Positions 24,404-32,848 of a stretch of 64,000 nt of DNA are shown piece by piece. The stretch comes from Taishania sp045629585 (lineage in GTDB: Bacteria > Bacteroidota > Bacteroidia > Flavobacteriales_D > Crocinitomicaceae), in assembly GCA_045629585.1 (NCBI GenBank), contig JAZQRM010000092.1, positions 1-64,000 on the forward strand, read 5' to 3'. Positions within the stretch are counted from its first letter, which is position 1; each line of letters begins with the position of its first letter. The notes beneath the pieces are model-generated. The model was not told the origin of the DNA, did not search any database, and saw only the letters and a list, made by a program, of their open reading frames with translations. Position numbers and translations under genes: made by a program.

Positions 24404-25546
24404 TTATGCTTTCAATACATTTCTAGAAATAACAATCTTTTGCACTTCCGAAGTACCTTCATAAATCTGTGTAATTTTAGCATCACGCATTAAACGCTCT
24501 ACATGGTATTCTTTAACAAATCCGTATCCTCCGTGTATTTGAACTGCTTCAACCGTATGTTCCATCGCAACTCTTGATGCAAACAATTTAGCCATCGCTC
24601 CAGATTGATCGTAGTTACGACCCATATCTTTATCAATTGCAGCAGCATAAACTAAATATTGTGCAGCTTGAATATCAGTCGCCATATCAGCCAACTTAAA
24701 AGCTATCGCTTGATGTTGAGCAATTGGTTTACCGAAAGCTTGACGTTCTTTTGCATATGCAGTAGATAACTCTAATGCACCACCTGCGATCCCTAAAGCT
24801 TGCGCAGCGATTCCGATACGTCCTCCAGAAAGAACTTTCATTGCAAAAGTAAATCCAAATCCATCTTCACCAATACGGTTTTCTTTAGGAACTTTCACAT
24901 CGTTGAATAATAAAGTATGCGTATCAGATCCACGGATCCCCATTTTATCTTCTTTAGCTCCGACAATGAAACCTTCCATACCACGCTCCACAATAAAAGC
25001 GTTAATACCTTTATGTCCAGCTTCAACATCTGTTTGAGCTATCACCAAATAATAAGATGCTGAAGAACCATTAGTAATCCAGTTTTTTGTTCCGTTTAAT
25101 AAATAATAATCCCCCATATCAATCGCTGTTGTGCGTTGAGAGGTAGCATCTGAACCAGCTTCTGGTTCAGACAAACAGAAAGCTCCAATGGCACCACCTG
25201 TAGCAAGTGGAACTAAATATTTTTGTTTTTGTTCTTCTGATCCATATTTTTCTAAGCCCCAACATACCAAAGAATTGTTAACAGACATACATACTGAAGT
25301 TGATGCATCAACCTTTGAAATTTCTTCCATTGCTAAAACATAAGACAATGTATCCATTCCACTTCCTCCGTACTTAGGATCAACCATCATCCCCATAAAA
25401 CCTAATTCCGCTAATTGCTTAATTTCTTCGGCTGGGAATCGTTGCTCATTATCTCGTTCGATAACTCCTGGCTTTAATACATTTTGAGCAAAATCTCTTG
25501 CGGCTGCTTTTACAGCTAATTGCTCTTCAGTTAAATCAAAATTCAT
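24404..25546 (-). CDS. acyl-CoA dehydrogenase (short/medium chain type)
   Basis: The 380-residue flavoprotein catalyses alpha,beta-dehydrogenation of an acyl-CoA with FAD, passing electrons to ETF. The length and motifs are canonical: GLEKYGSEEQKQKYL, CLSEPEAGSDA, the FAD-binding NGTKNWITNGS, RQAFGKPIAQHQAIAFKLADM, the HGGYGFVKEY motif, and the catalytic Glu in QIYEGTSEVQ near residue 363. The overall look is of a butyryl-CoA dehydrogenase, as is common in Bacteroidota; the chain-length choice cannot be decided. It is a monocistronic unit, divergent from anmK. Confidence 0.95.
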   Translation of the reverse strand: MNFDLTEEQLAVKAAARDFAQNVLKPGVIERDNEQRFPAEEIKQLAELGFMGMMVDPKYGGSGMDTLSYVLAMEEISKVDASTSVCMSVNNSLVCWGLEKYGSEEQKQKYLVPLATGGAIGAFCLSEPEAGSDATSQRTTAIDMGDYYLLNGTKNWITNGSSASYYLVIAQTDVEAGHKGINAFIVERGMEGFIVGAKEDKMGIRGSDTHTLLFNDVKVPKENRIGEDGFGFTFAMKVLSGGRIGIAAQALGIAGGALELSTAYAKERQAFGKPIAQHQAIAFKLADMATDIQAAQYLVYAAAIDKDMGRNYDQSGAMAKLFASRVAMEHTVEAVQIHGGYGFVKEYHVERLMRDAKITQIYEGTSEVQKIVISRNVLKA

Positions 25547-25555
25547 ATATCTTTG
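25520..25555 (+). promoter_or_regulatory. probable promoter of the anmK operon
   Basis: TATCTTTG (25548-25555) matches the -7 consensus and lies 45 bases before the anmK ATG. A TTG at 25520-25522 is 25 bases upstream, slightly beyond the usual range. The element overlaps the start region of the divergent acyl-CoA dehydrogenase gene. Confidence 0.5.
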
Positions 25556-25600
25556 GGTTTCTTATAGACTTTCACAAATTTAAACGATTATTTGGATTTT

Positions 25601-26677
25601 ATGGACTCGCAAAGCACTTATTATTTGATCGGACTAATGTCAGGAACGTCCTTAGATGGGATAGATTTATGCTATGCACAGTATATTTTGGAAGATTCTA
25701 AATGGAGCTACAACATATTAGCCACAAAAACCTATGCTTACACAACATCCTTTATAGCACGTATAGAAAGGGCTAAAGAAAGCTCAGCACTAGAAATTAC
25801 ACGTTTAGATAACGAACTCGGCTTATTTTATGGAGAGCAAATAAATACATTTATAAACGAATTTAACATTTCAAAAAAAAATATAAATGCAATTGCCTCT
25901 CATGGTCATACTATCTTTCATCTTCCAGAAGAGAAAATTACCTTACAGATAGGATGCGGAACAAATATCACACTAAAAACTGGTATCCCAACCATCAACA
26001 ATTTTAGATTAAAAGATGTCAGATCTGGTGGACAAGGTGCTCCGTTAGTTCCAATTGGTGATCAACTGCTCTTTGACGAGAATTATTGCGCATTTCTAAA
26101 CATTGGTGGTTTTGCAAATATTTCCTTTAAAAAGAAAAACAAACAAATCGGTTTCGATATCTGCCCAACAAACTTTGTTCTTAACAAATGGTCTCAAAAA
26201 ATGGGCCTCCCTTATGACGACAAGGGAAATATTGCAAGCGAAGGTCAAATTGATATAAAACTACTTGAACGACTCAATAAGCACACCCGCTATCAAAGCA
26301 AACACTTCACCTCATTAGGAAGTGAATGGGTGGAAGAAAATATAAATCCAATACTTGAAGATACGATAAGCCCTTCAACCGTATTGGCAACATTTACAGA
26401 ACATATCGCTACACAAATTGCGAACGTAATTAATCAAAACCATTTAGCTAATATCCTTGTGACTGGAGGCGGAGCTTATAATAAACATCTAATGAATCGC
26501 ATTCAAGCACAAATCAAAGGCCAATTAACGATACCCAATTCTAATTTAATCGAGTTTAAAGAAGCATTAATATTCGGATTATTAGGCGCTCTATTCTTAA
26601 GAAATGAACCCAACTGTTTAGCTGAAATAACTGGAGCTCCTTATAATGTAGTTGGCGGAATTCTTCATACCTTGTGA
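25601..26677 (+). CDS. anmK: anhydro-N-acetylmuramic acid kinase
   Basis: AnmK opens and phosphorylates 1,6-anhydro-MurNAc to MurNAc-6-phosphate, the entry of cell-wall turnover products into recycling. The 358-residue length is typical. Its signature is LMSGTSLDGIDL near the N-terminus (12-23), followed by SHGHTIFH, VRSGGQGAPLVPIGD, FLNIGGFANIS, GFDICPTN and VTGGGAYN, the ATPase-fold loops. I took the ATG at 25601; a TTG at 25592 would add three residues. The next gene follows after 17 bases. Confidence 0.95.
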   Translation: MDSQSTYYLIGLMSGTSLDGIDLCYAQYILEDSKWSYNILATKTYAYTTSFIARIERAKESSALEITRLDNELGLFYGEQINTFINEFNISKKNINAIASHGHTIFHLPEEKITLQIGCGTNITLKTGIPTINNFRLKDVRSGGQGAPLVPIGDQLLFDENYCAFLNIGGFANISFKKKNKQIGFDICPTNFVLNKWSQKMGLPYDDKGNIASEGQIDIKLLERLNKHTRYQSKHFTSLGSEWVEENINPILEDTISPSTVLATFTEHIATQIANVINQNHLANILVTGGGAYNKHLMNRIQAQIKGQLTIPNSNLIEFKEALIFGLLGALFLRNEPNCLAEITGAPYNVVGGILHTL

Positions 26678-26694
26678 GCCTCAAACAAGGCATT

Positions 26695-27924
26695 ATGAAA
26701 GAGTTATTAAGAAAATTTGAACAAAAACAACCCGAAATAGTATTTGAATGGTCTGATAGTGAGACAGATGCAAAAGGATGGGTAGTCATTAATTCACTAA
26801 GAGGTGGTGCTGCTGGTGGTGGTACTCGCATGCGTGTTGGATTGGATAAAAGAGAAGTAGAATCACTTGCAAAAACAATGGAAGTGAAATTTACAGTTGC
26901 TGGTCCAGCAATTGGAGGTGCTAAATCTGGAATTAATTTTGACCCTAAAGACCCTCGTAAACACGAAGTGTTGAGACGTTGGTACAAAGCTGTTGCTCCA
27001 TTGCTTAAGAACTATTATGGAACAGGTGGAGATATGAACGTAGATGAAGTACACGAAGTGATTCCGATGTGTGAAGAAGTTGGTGTTCTACATCCACAAG
27101 AAGGTGTTTTCAACGGCCACTTCTCCCCTTCTGATGAGCAAAAGAAAAAAAGAATCGCACAGTTACAACAAGGAGTTTTACTACCTGTTACAAACGAAAT
27201 ATTAAGTCCAGATGTTACTAAGAAATTTAACGTAGCTGACATGATCACTGGATTCGGTGTTTCAGAATCAGTACGTTTATTCTTCAACAAATGGGCAGAC
27301 AGTGTAAAAGATAAAAAAGTAATCGTACAAGGTTGGGGAAATGTTGCCTCGGCTGGAGCATTTTACTTAGCACAAAATGGTGCAAAAATAGTTGGTATAA
27401 TTGACAGAGTTGGTGGAGTAATCAATAAAGATGGCTTTACATTTGACGAAATAAAGGAGCTCTTTTTATCGAAAAATGGAAACGAATTGAATGCAACCAA
27501 TATGTTGTCATTTGAAGAAGTTAATACTCAAATATGGGACGTACCTGCAGATGTATTCATCCCTTGTGCAGCCTCTCGTATCGTCACTCAAGATCAAGCA
27601 GAAAGAATGATCAATAAAGGTTTGAAAGTAATCGCTTCAGGTGCCAATGTTCCTTTTGCAGATCAAGAAATTTTCTTTGGACCAATTGCAGCGTATGTAG
27701 ACGAAAACATTGCAATGATTCCTGATTTCATCTCCAACTGCGGAATGGCTAGAGTATTTGCTTATTTAATGTCAAGTGATATAGATAAGATTGAAGATAA
27801 CGCAATTTTTGAAGATGTTACAACGACCATCGACAACGCGTTGACAAATATTTACAAGCGTAATCAAACCAAAACTGGAATTGCCAATACAGCATTTGAA
27901 ATCGCGTTAGAGCAACTCGTATAA
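26695..27924 (+). CDS. Glu/Leu/Phe/Val-type amino-acid dehydrogenase
   Basis: The 409-residue NAD(P)-dependent enzyme carries out reversible oxidative deamination of an amino acid. The first domain has GPAIGGAKSGINF, where the Lys corresponds to the catalytic Lys of GDH (GGGKGG), and GTGGDMNVDEVHEVIPMCEEVG with the conserved Asp. The second domain has the Rossmann motif VQGWGNVASAGAFYLAQNGAKIVGIIDR and CAASRIVTQDQA, then SGANVPFAD. The GGAKSG and MNVDE motifs differ from those of standard GDH (gdhA) and leucine dehydrogenase, so the substrate cannot be assigned. The ATG at 26695 is chosen; an upstream GTG would overlap anmK. It is probably co-transcribed with anmK. Confidence 0.88.
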   Translation: MKELLRKFEQKQPEIVFEWSDSETDAKGWVVINSLRGGAAGGGTRMRVGLDKREVESLAKTMEVKFTVAGPAIGGAKSGINFDPKDPRKHEVLRRWYKAVAPLLKNYYGTGGDMNVDEVHEVIPMCEEVGVLHPQEGVFNGHFSPSDEQKKKRIAQLQQGVLLPVTNEILSPDVTKKFNVADMITGFGVSESVRLFFNKWADSVKDKKVIVQGWGNVASAGAFYLAQNGAKIVGIIDRVGGVINKDGFTFDEIKELFLSKNGNELNATNMLSFEEVNTQIWDVPADVFIPCAASRIVTQDQAERMINKGLKVIASGANVPFADQEIFFGPIAAYVDENIAMIPDFISNCGMARVFAYLMSSDIDKIEDNAIFEDVTTTIDNALTNIYKRNQTKTGIANTAFEIALEQLV

Positions 27925-27933
27925 ATCACTTTT

Positions 27934-27989
27934 AACATAGCGATGTTAATCTTATTCATACACTACCTGATTGTTTATCATTAACATCG
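27934..27989 (+). terminator. inverted repeat after the dehydrogenase gene, possible terminator
   Basis: CGATGTTAAT (27941-27950) and ATTAACATCG (27980-27989) are perfect 10-base arms with a 29-base loop, followed by ACTATTTTTAC. An alternative small hairpin AACAT-AGCG-ATGTT lies at 27934-27947. The large loop makes a standard terminator uncertain. Confidence 0.4.
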
Positions 27990-28063
27990 ACTATTTTTAC
28001 ATTATCTTTTACACTAAACACGTTGTAGAAGCGTTAAAACATAAATATTAATATCTATTTTGT

Positions 28064-28774
28064 ATGTCGTTAATTATGCAAATATCGCCAGAAGGCGTTG
28101 AATCAAACACGGGAATTAAGGAAGTCAGCTTATGGGAGATTCTTGCGGGCGATGGAACAATGGCTAACCCTGGAATTGGAACAAGTGGTTGGTTAATTTG
28201 TGGTTCCCTAGCTATAATGTTAGGATATGCAGTATTTATTTTCGTCGAAAGATATTTAGCATTGCGCAAAGCTTCTAAAGAAGAACAAGGATTCTTACAA
28301 AATGTAAAGACAAACTTAGCGGATGGTAAAATTGATCAAGCATTAGCAATTTGTGCTCGTTCATCTTCACCTTCAGCGAGAATGTTAGAGAAAGGTATTG
28401 CTAAATTAGGAAAACCCTTAGATGTAATCTCAAATACAATCGAGAACCAAGGTAAATTTGAAATCATGCGTTTAGAACAACGTGTAGGTTTTCTCGCTAC
28501 AGCTTCAGGTTCTGGTCCAATGATCGGTTTCTTTGGAACGGTAGTAGGGATGGTTGCTATGTTCATCGATTTACAAAACGCAACTTCATTAAGTGTACAA
28601 GTTATTGCTCCTGGTATTATGACAGCGATGATTACAACCGTTTGTGGTTTGATCGTAGGTATTTTCGCGCATATGGGTTACAACTATTTATTAGGAAAAA
28701 TCAGTGAGGTAGTTTACGAAATGGAAAATACGGCTATCGAATTCCTAGAGTTATTAGACAAACCAGGTAAATAA
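28064..28774 (+). CDS. exbB: MotA/TolQ/ExbB proton channel family protein
   Basis: This inner-membrane protein forms, with ExbD, the proton-driven motor for TonB- or Tol-type energy transfer. The 236-residue protein has three TM segments: about 44-64 (WLICGSLAIMLGYAVFIFVERY), 145-168 and 185-208. The long cytoplasmic part lies between TM1 and TM2. The signature GSGPMIGFFGTVVGMVAMF and PGIMTAMITTVCGLIVGIFAHMGY is present. It is the first gene of exbB-exbD-tonB-like, with gaps of 8 bases and then 1-base overlap. It could equally be named tolQ; no tolB/pal genes are near. Confidence 0.92.
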   Translation: MSLIMQISPEGVESNTGIKEVSLWEILAGDGTMANPGIGTSGWLICGSLAIMLGYAVFIFVERYLALRKASKEEQGFLQNVKTNLADGKIDQALAICARSSSPSARMLEKGIAKLGKPLDVISNTIENQGKFEIMRLEQRVGFLATASGSGPMIGFFGTVVGMVAMFIDLQNATSLSVQVIAPGIMTAMITTVCGLIVGIFAHMGYNYLLGKISEVVYEMENTAIEFLELLDKPGK

Positions 28775-28782
28775 TTCACAGT

Positions 28783-29193
28783 ATGAATTTTGGAACAAAT
28801 AGAAACAAACCCCTTGCTGAAGGTGGAATGTCTTCAATGACCGATTTGGTTTTCTTACTCTTGATTTTCTTTATCATCATGAGTATCATGACCAACAATA
28901 CAGTACACGTTGATTTACCGAAAAACTCGGAAATTCCTACAGAGCAAAATCCTACAACTGCAACTTTGGTTGTTACGGAGGAAAATAAATACGTAGTTTT
29001 CCCTGGTGGATCTATGGAAATGCCAATGGAATTTGATGAAATTAGAGACCTGACAGCTGCTGCGGTAGAAAGTTCAGGTGAAATGAAATTAAAAATCGAA
29101 GGACATAAACAAGCATCTTACGAAGCGATTTTCAATGCATTAGCTTTAACAAAAGCAAATGGTTGGACACCTGTTTTAGCATACGACGACTAA
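28783..29193 (+). CDS. exbD: ExbD/TolR family biopolymer transport protein
   Basis: This 136-residue protein has one TM helix (about 22-38, LVFLLLIFFIIMSIM) preceded by the conserved proton-carrying Asp 21 (SSMTDL). The periplasmic ExbD/TolR domain contains VDLPKNSEIP and the C-terminal AIFNALALTKANGW. It works with the preceding ExbB. The stop codon overlaps the start of the next gene as TAATG, a sign of translational coupling. Confidence 0.93.
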   Translation: MNFGTNRNKPLAEGGMSSMTDLVFLLLIFFIIMSIMTNNTVHVDLPKNSEIPTEQNPTTATLVVTEENKYVVFPGGSMEMPMEFDEIRDLTAAAVESSGEMKLKIEGHKQASYEAIFNALALTKANGWTPVLAYDD

Positions 29194-29963
29194 TGGCAAC
29201 AATTCAAGTAACTAATAAAAAAGATTTAACGTGGGGCCGCATAGCTGGTATGCTCACTGTCTTAGTATTGTTCTTAATTTGTCGCTTTTTAGTTTGGGAA
29301 GAAGCAGATCCGAAACCTGAAATCATTCCTTTACAAACCGTGATGGCGGAAACAATAGAATTAAAAGATCTTGTTGTTGTAAAAGAAGCTGGAGGATCAA
29401 CAGGAGCAAAAGGAGACCCTGCAGATGACAAAGTTGTCGTGAAAGAAGTGATTCAACAACGTCAAGAAGTTATCACAGATAATTCGTCAACTAACACAAA
29501 TACCATTACGCAATCATCAGGAAAATCAAACAAGGACAATACAAACCAAAACTCGGAAAATACCGCATCTTCAACAACCCCAGTTTCTACTAATCCCTTT
29601 GGAAAAGGTGGAACTGGAGGAGGTCGTGGGGCAGGTTCAAGTGATGTATTTGGTACAGATAGTGGAAAAGAAGGTTCTGGTAGCGGAACATCATCCGGTA
29701 ATGGAAAAGCACGCGTCCGATATAACGAAATTTCCACATCTGGAATCGTAGTAACAAGTGAAGTACAAGTACGTTTAATCTTAACGGTAAGCGAAGATGG
29801 ACAAGTTGTTGCAGCAAGAACGGTTGGAGCAGGAACAACAACGAATGATCAACGCGTAATCAATCAAGTGGTGTCTTCTTGCAAAGCACAATTACGTTAT
29901 GAAAAAAGACCAGGTGGAGGATATACTGAAGAATATTATACCGCGCTAATAAAACCCAACTAA
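29193..29963 (+). CDS. TonB-like energy transducer
   Basis: The protein has about 256 residues from the ATG at 29193 (overlapping the exbD stop by one base); an in-frame upstream ATG at 29163 lies inside exbD and is less likely. It has a single N-terminal TM helix (about 17-34, GMLTVLVLFLICRFLVW), then a periplasmic linker rich in Thr, Ser, Asn and Gly (KGGTGGGRGAGSS), and a C-terminal domain with VRLILTVSEDGQVVAARTVGAG resembling TonB-C or TolA-type repeats. It probably carries energy from ExbBD to the outer membrane. The linker lacks the proline-rich repeats of E. coli TonB. Confidence 0.8.
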   Translation: MATIQVTNKKDLTWGRIAGMLTVLVLFLICRFLVWEEADPKPEIIPLQTVMAETIELKDLVVVKEAGGSTGAKGDPADDKVVVKEVIQQRQEVITDNSSTNTNTITQSSGKSNKDNTNQNSENTASSTTPVSTNPFGKGGTGGGRGAGSSDVFGTDSGKEGSGSGTSSGNGKARVRYNEISTSGIVVTSEVQVRLILTVSEDGQVVAARTVGAGTTTNDQRVINQVVSSCKAQLRYEKRPGGGYTEEYYTALIKPN

Positions 29964-29964
29964 A

Positions 29965-31200
29965 TTGGAACAAGAATACACTATTGCAGTAAGCTGGCTC
30001 TTTGAACAATTCCCAGCATACCAAAATATAGGAGATATGGCATATAAGCCAGGACTTGAGCGCATAGAAGAACTATGCGCTCATTTTGATTACCCTCAGA
30101 ATGATTTAAAATGCATCCACGTAGCAGGAAGTAACGGCAAAGGATCTACTTGCAGCATGATCGCAGCAGGGCTAACTGAATCAGGTTACAAAGTTGGTTT
30201 ATTTACATCACCTCATATACAAGATTTCTCAGAACGAATTAGAATCAATGGGATAACAATCACTAAAGAATATGTGACCCAATTTGTAGACGCTTTTAAA
30301 AAACAAACACATTTAAAAGGATACAGTTTCTTTGAAATAACATTCGCAATGGCCTTGTGCTATTTTAGAGAAAATGAATGCGACTATTGCGTTATAGAAA
30401 CCGGATTAGGAGGACGTTTAGATGCTACAAATATTGTAGATCCCATTCTCAGCGTTATCACTAATATTTCTTTAGAACATACGCAATATTTAGGAAATGA
30501 TTTAGCATCAATCGCGCAAGAAAAAGCTGGAATCATAAAGCAAAATACACCAATACTAATAAGTGAATACACAATTGAAACAGAAAAAGTATTTATAAAT
30601 AAAGCAAATGAAGTCAAAGCACCACTATTTTGGAGTGATGACGTTCATTTTAAACCACGAATAGACTTCCCATTACTTGCTGCGTATCAACAAAGCAATT
30701 ACAAGACGGCTATTTATGCTTTACGGTTGATTTTAGGCGACCTTTTTAATGAAACAATCGTTGATAATGGAATCGCAAAAATATACGAATTAACCGGTTT
30801 TTACGGACGACTTTTCAGACACCCATCTTTACCAAATGTCATTTTAGACGTTTCCCATAATAAAGATGGAATCGAAAAAACATTGAACTACATAAAAGAA
30901 AACTACTCTCCTGAACAATTGTTCATTCTTTACGGAACTTCAGCGGATAAAGATCTAGGGCAGATAATCCCCCTATTTGAAGAATTTCCGCATATATCAT
31001 TCACCGAATTTAATCACGAAAGAAGTGCTAAATTTGAACATATCATGGACTACATGGAGAAATTAGGTGAAAACCTCACCTTTTTTGATGATGCTCCAAC
31101 AGCATTAAAAATGTTGCAAAACTCAACAAATGAAGAGGATACAATACTTGTGATTGGAAGTTTCTTCTTAGTCGGAAATATTTTTGAAAATTTTCTTTAA
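29965..31200 (+). CDS. folC: bifunctional folylpolyglutamate/dihydrofolate synthase
   Basis: FolC adds glutamate to dihydropteroate and to folates in the cytoplasm using ATP. The 411-residue protein belongs to the Mur ligase superfamily, with the ATP loop HVAGSNGKGST at 52-62 and the conserved DATN at about 151. The start is a TTG at 29965, one base after the previous stop codon. It is preferred because the N-terminal helix SWLFEQFPAYQ is conserved in the family and no upstream ATG exists in frame. It is the last gene of the exbB operon. Confidence 0.93.
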   Translation: MEQEYTIAVSWLFEQFPAYQNIGDMAYKPGLERIEELCAHFDYPQNDLKCIHVAGSNGKGSTCSMIAAGLTESGYKVGLFTSPHIQDFSERIRINGITITKEYVTQFVDAFKKQTHLKGYSFFEITFAMALCYFRENECDYCVIETGLGGRLDATNIVDPILSVITNISLEHTQYLGNDLASIAQEKAGIIKQNTPILISEYTIETEKVFINKANEVKAPLFWSDDVHFKPRIDFPLLAAYQQSNYKTAIYALRLILGDLFNETIVDNGIAKIYELTGFYGRLFRHPSLPNVILDVSHNKDGIEKTLNYIKENYSPEQLFILYGTSADKDLGQIIPLFEEFPHISFTEFNHERSAKFEHIMDYMEKLGENLTFFDDAPTALKMLQNSTNEEDTILVIGSFFLVGNIFENFL

Positions 31201-31204
31201 AAGA

Positions 31205-31237
31205 TTGCAATTAATACAGAAAAAGTACTTATATTTG
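31205..31237 (+). promoter_or_regulatory. promoter of the tRNA-Val cluster
   Basis: TTG (31205-31207), a 22-base gap and TATATTTG (31230-31237) give a good match to the phylum promoter. The first tRNA starts 54 bases downstream, so the primary transcript has a leader of roughly 48 nt. Confidence 0.8.
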
Positions 31238-31291
31238 CACTCGCAATCGGCAATCAAAAAGATGATTACAAAGCCGAAATACTAAAAGAAT

Positions 31292-31369
31292 GGGAGTTTA
31301 GCTCAGTTGGTTTAGAGCACCTGCCTTACAAGCAGGGGGTCACTGGTTCGAATCCAGTAATTCCCACCA
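31292..31369 (+). tRNA. tRNA-Val (anticodon TAC), copy 1
   Basis: The acceptor stem is GGGAGTT/AATTCCC, with a D arm GCTC/GAGC, an anticodon stem CCTGC/GCAGG enclosing CTTACAA (anticodon TAC, Val) and a T arm ACTGG-TTCGAAT-CCAGT. The discriminator A is followed by an encoded CCA (31367-31369), which the two other copies lack. Confidence 0.97.
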
Positions 31370-31372
31370 TTC

Positions 31373-31447
31373 GGGAGATTAGCTCAGTTGGTTTAGAGCA
31401 CCTGCCTTACAAGCAGGGGGTCACTGGTTCGAATCCAGTATTTCCCA
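31373..31447 (+). tRNA. tRNA-Val (anticodon TAC), copy 2, variant acceptor
   Basis: The body is identical to that of copy 1. Its acceptor is GGGAGAT/ATTTCCC: base pair 6 is changed on both strands (T-A to A-T), so the stem is kept. CCA is not encoded. It follows copy 1 after 3 bases. Confidence 0.96.
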
Positions 31448-31449
31448 CT

Positions 31450-31477
31450 AAGGAGAACAATGTTCTCCTTTTTTTTT
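31450..31477 (+). terminator. terminator inside the tRNA-Val cluster
   Basis: AAGGAGAAC-AAT-GTTCTCCTT is a 9-base stem followed by T-run, 2 bases after tRNA copy 2. Only 10 bases separate it from copy 3. Confidence 0.9.
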
Positions 31478-31487
31478 CAAACTCAAA

Positions 31488-31562
31488 GGGAGTTTAGCTC
31501 AGTTGGTTTAGAGCACCTGCCTTACAAGCAGGGGGTCACTGGTTCGAATCCAGTAATTCCCA
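31488..31562 (+). tRNA. tRNA-Val (anticodon TAC), copy 3
   Basis: The sequence equals copy 1 through position 73 (GGGAGTT/AATTCCC acceptor, anticodon TAC) but ends ACAA, so CCA must be added by enzyme. No promoter fits in the 10 bases between the preceding terminator and its 5' end. Confidence 0.96.
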
Positions 31563-31570
31563 CAATAAAA

Positions 31571-31600
31571 AAAAGGAGAACTTGGGTTCTCCTTTTTTTT
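31571..31600 (+). terminator. terminator after tRNA-Val copy 3
   Basis: AAAAGGAGAAC (31571-31581), loop TTGG, and GTTCTCCTTTT (from 31586) form a long stem with a T-tract. It has the same core as the terminator at 31450, so the tRNA plus terminator unit was duplicated together. Confidence 0.92.
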
Positions 31601-31630
31601 ATTCATTAATATTTACAACAAAAATAAAAG

Positions 31631-31676
31631 GTAACAAAAAAAGGCATGAACTACAATTTCATGCCTTTTTTGTTAC
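31631..31676. terminator. bidirectional terminator upstream of the 3' end of the hydroxylase gene
   Basis: The arms 31631-31650 and 31657-31676 pair over about 19 bases (GTAACAAAAAAAGGCATGAA against its near complement) around a 6-base loop. The core AGGCATGAA/TTTCATGCCT is followed by T-runs on both strands. It ends the gene at 31688-32320 on the minus strand. Confidence 0.88.
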
Positions 31677-31687
31677 TATAAATAACC

Positions 31688-32320
31688 TTATTTTTTCTTG
31701 GGCATTGTACCAAATACTCGATCCCAAATTCTACTTGAAACACCGAAAGCCGCTTCATCATTTTGATAATGATGTAACAAATGGTGTGTCCACAAAGGTT
31801 GTAACCATTTAGGCGCTTTAAACATGTGAATACAATAATGTACACCTGAATAACACAAATAACCTAAAATTATACCTCCCACAACAAAAAACGATTCCTG
31901 ACCCATCAAAAGATAAAACAATGGGAAAACAACCAAAATAAAAACAGTTCCACCGGAAGGAGGCATCATCGTTCTCTTCTCCTCATGAGGATAGTTATGA
32001 TGTACCCCATGAACGACAAAATGAAACTTTTGCACCCACTTCCATTCATTCACAAAATGAAATGCAAACCTGTGTAAAAAATACTCAAGAGGCGACCAAC
32101 AGATAAACGCGATAACCCAAATTAGCAACCCACGACTAGCACTAATATTCGTAAAGTAAACTCCTAGCAGGTAAAATAAAATAGATACCCCACCATAAAA
32201 GCATACATGTAACGGAAAACTTGTGTAAGTCAATAGTTCTAAAAAGTCATTCTTAAAAATTCGCGTGTTGTCCACATTAGCCTCGGCCGAAACCTGGCCT
32301 TGATTCATTGTTTGACTCAT
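31688..32320 (-). CDS. sterol desaturase/fatty acid hydroxylase family protein
   Basis: The product is a multi-pass membrane di-iron oxidase of the FAH superfamily. Its histidine boxes are HRFAFH, HGVHHNYPHE, HYCIH and HHLLHHYQ, with the usual spacing around four TM helices. It probably hydroxylates the acyl chain of a membrane lipid, as in 2-hydroxylated sphingo- or ornithine lipids of Bacteroidota; this is inference from the family. I start it at the ATG at 32320 (MSQTMNQ); the ATG at 32356 overlaps the promoter -7 element, so it cannot be in the mRNA. The gene is flanked by tRNA genes. Confidence 0.88.
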   Translation of the reverse strand: MSQTMNQGQVSAEANVDNTRIFKNDFLELLTYTSFPLHVCFYGGVSILFYLLGVYFTNISASRGLLIWVIAFICWSPLEYFLHRFAFHFVNEWKWVQKFHFVVHGVHHNYPHEEKRTMMPPSGGTVFILVVFPLFYLLMGQESFFVVGGIILGYLCYSGVHYCIHMFKAPKWLQPLWTHHLLHHYQNDEAAFGVSSRIWDRVFGTMPKKK

Positions 32321-32353
32321 CTTAAATAAATTTTCGTGTATAAAATATAAGCA

Positions 32354-32381
32354 CAAATGTAAAACTTAAATCAAATCCAAA
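32354..32381 (-). promoter_or_regulatory. probable promoter of the hydroxylase gene
   Basis: On the minus strand TACATTTG (32361-32354) is a perfect -7 element, with TTTG (32381-32378) 16 bases before it, slightly short. The start codon at 32320 is 34 bases downstream. Confidence 0.55.
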
Positions 32382-32570
32382 CCCCTTAAGAACAGCCAAT
32401 TTTATTTAAGTAATAGTTAAAATAAACTCAAACGTCATCAAATATTAATGAAACGGACATTGAAAGCCCTGAAAACACAACTAAAGCACAATAAATTCTA
32501 AAAAAATGTAAATCATTATGAATGAATTGACAATTAAGAATTATTAACAAGAAACGAGTGAAAATAAAAA

Positions 32571-32593
32571 AAGTCACGATAAAATCGTGACTT
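32571..32593 (-). terminator. terminator after tRNA-Ser copy A
   Basis: AAGTCACGAT and ATCGTGACTT form a 10-base stem with a 3-base loop. On the minus strand a run of T follows. It lies 12 bases after the tRNA 3' end. Confidence 0.88.
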
Positions 32594-32604
32594 AGAAATT
32601 GGAG

Positions 32605-32689
32605 CGGAGAAAGAGGGATTCGAACCCCCGGTACCTCGCGGTACGCCGGTTTTCAAGACCGGTGCAATCGACCACTCTGCCATTTCTCC
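32605..32689 (-). tRNA. tRNA-Ser (anticodon TGA), copy A
   Basis: The 85-nt tRNA has an acceptor GGAGAAA/TTTCTCC, a long variable arm (GTACCGCGAGGTAC) typical of class II tRNAs, and an anticodon loop CTTGAAA giving TGA for Ser codon UCA. The discriminator is G, as is usual in serine tRNAs. CCA is not encoded. Confidence 0.97.
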
Positions 32690-32693
32690 GTGC

Positions 32694-32723
32694 CAAAGAT
32701 ACGTACTCTAAATAAATTGACAA
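32694..32723 (-). promoter_or_regulatory. promoter abutting tRNA-Ser copy A
   Basis: On the minus strand TTG (32723-32721), a 19-base gap and TATCTTTG (32701-32694) match the consensus. Only 4 bases lie between the -7 element and the mature tRNA 5' end. Confidence 0.85.
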
Positions 32724-32812
32724 TGAAAAAAGAGAAAGTTTTTGTAAAAAAATAGAACAAAAATATTTACTCCTAATAATGAACTATATAGAAAAAAAAT
32801 AAATATAAAAAA

Positions 32813-32841
32813 AAAGAGTTGTAATAAAATTACAACTCTTT
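32813..32841. terminator. terminator after tRNA-Ser copy B
   Basis: AAAGAGTTGTAAT (32813-32825) and ATTACAACTCTTT (32829-32841) make a 13-base perfect stem with a 3-base loop and flanking A/T runs. It ends the upstream tRNA-Ser transcript on the minus strand. Confidence 0.9.
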
Positions 32842-32848
32842 TTTTAAG

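Noticed and set aside
31582..31845. Open frames of 64-76 codons on both strands
   Set aside because: They are shadow frames of the hydroxylase gene and the tRNA terminators, with no start or motif support.
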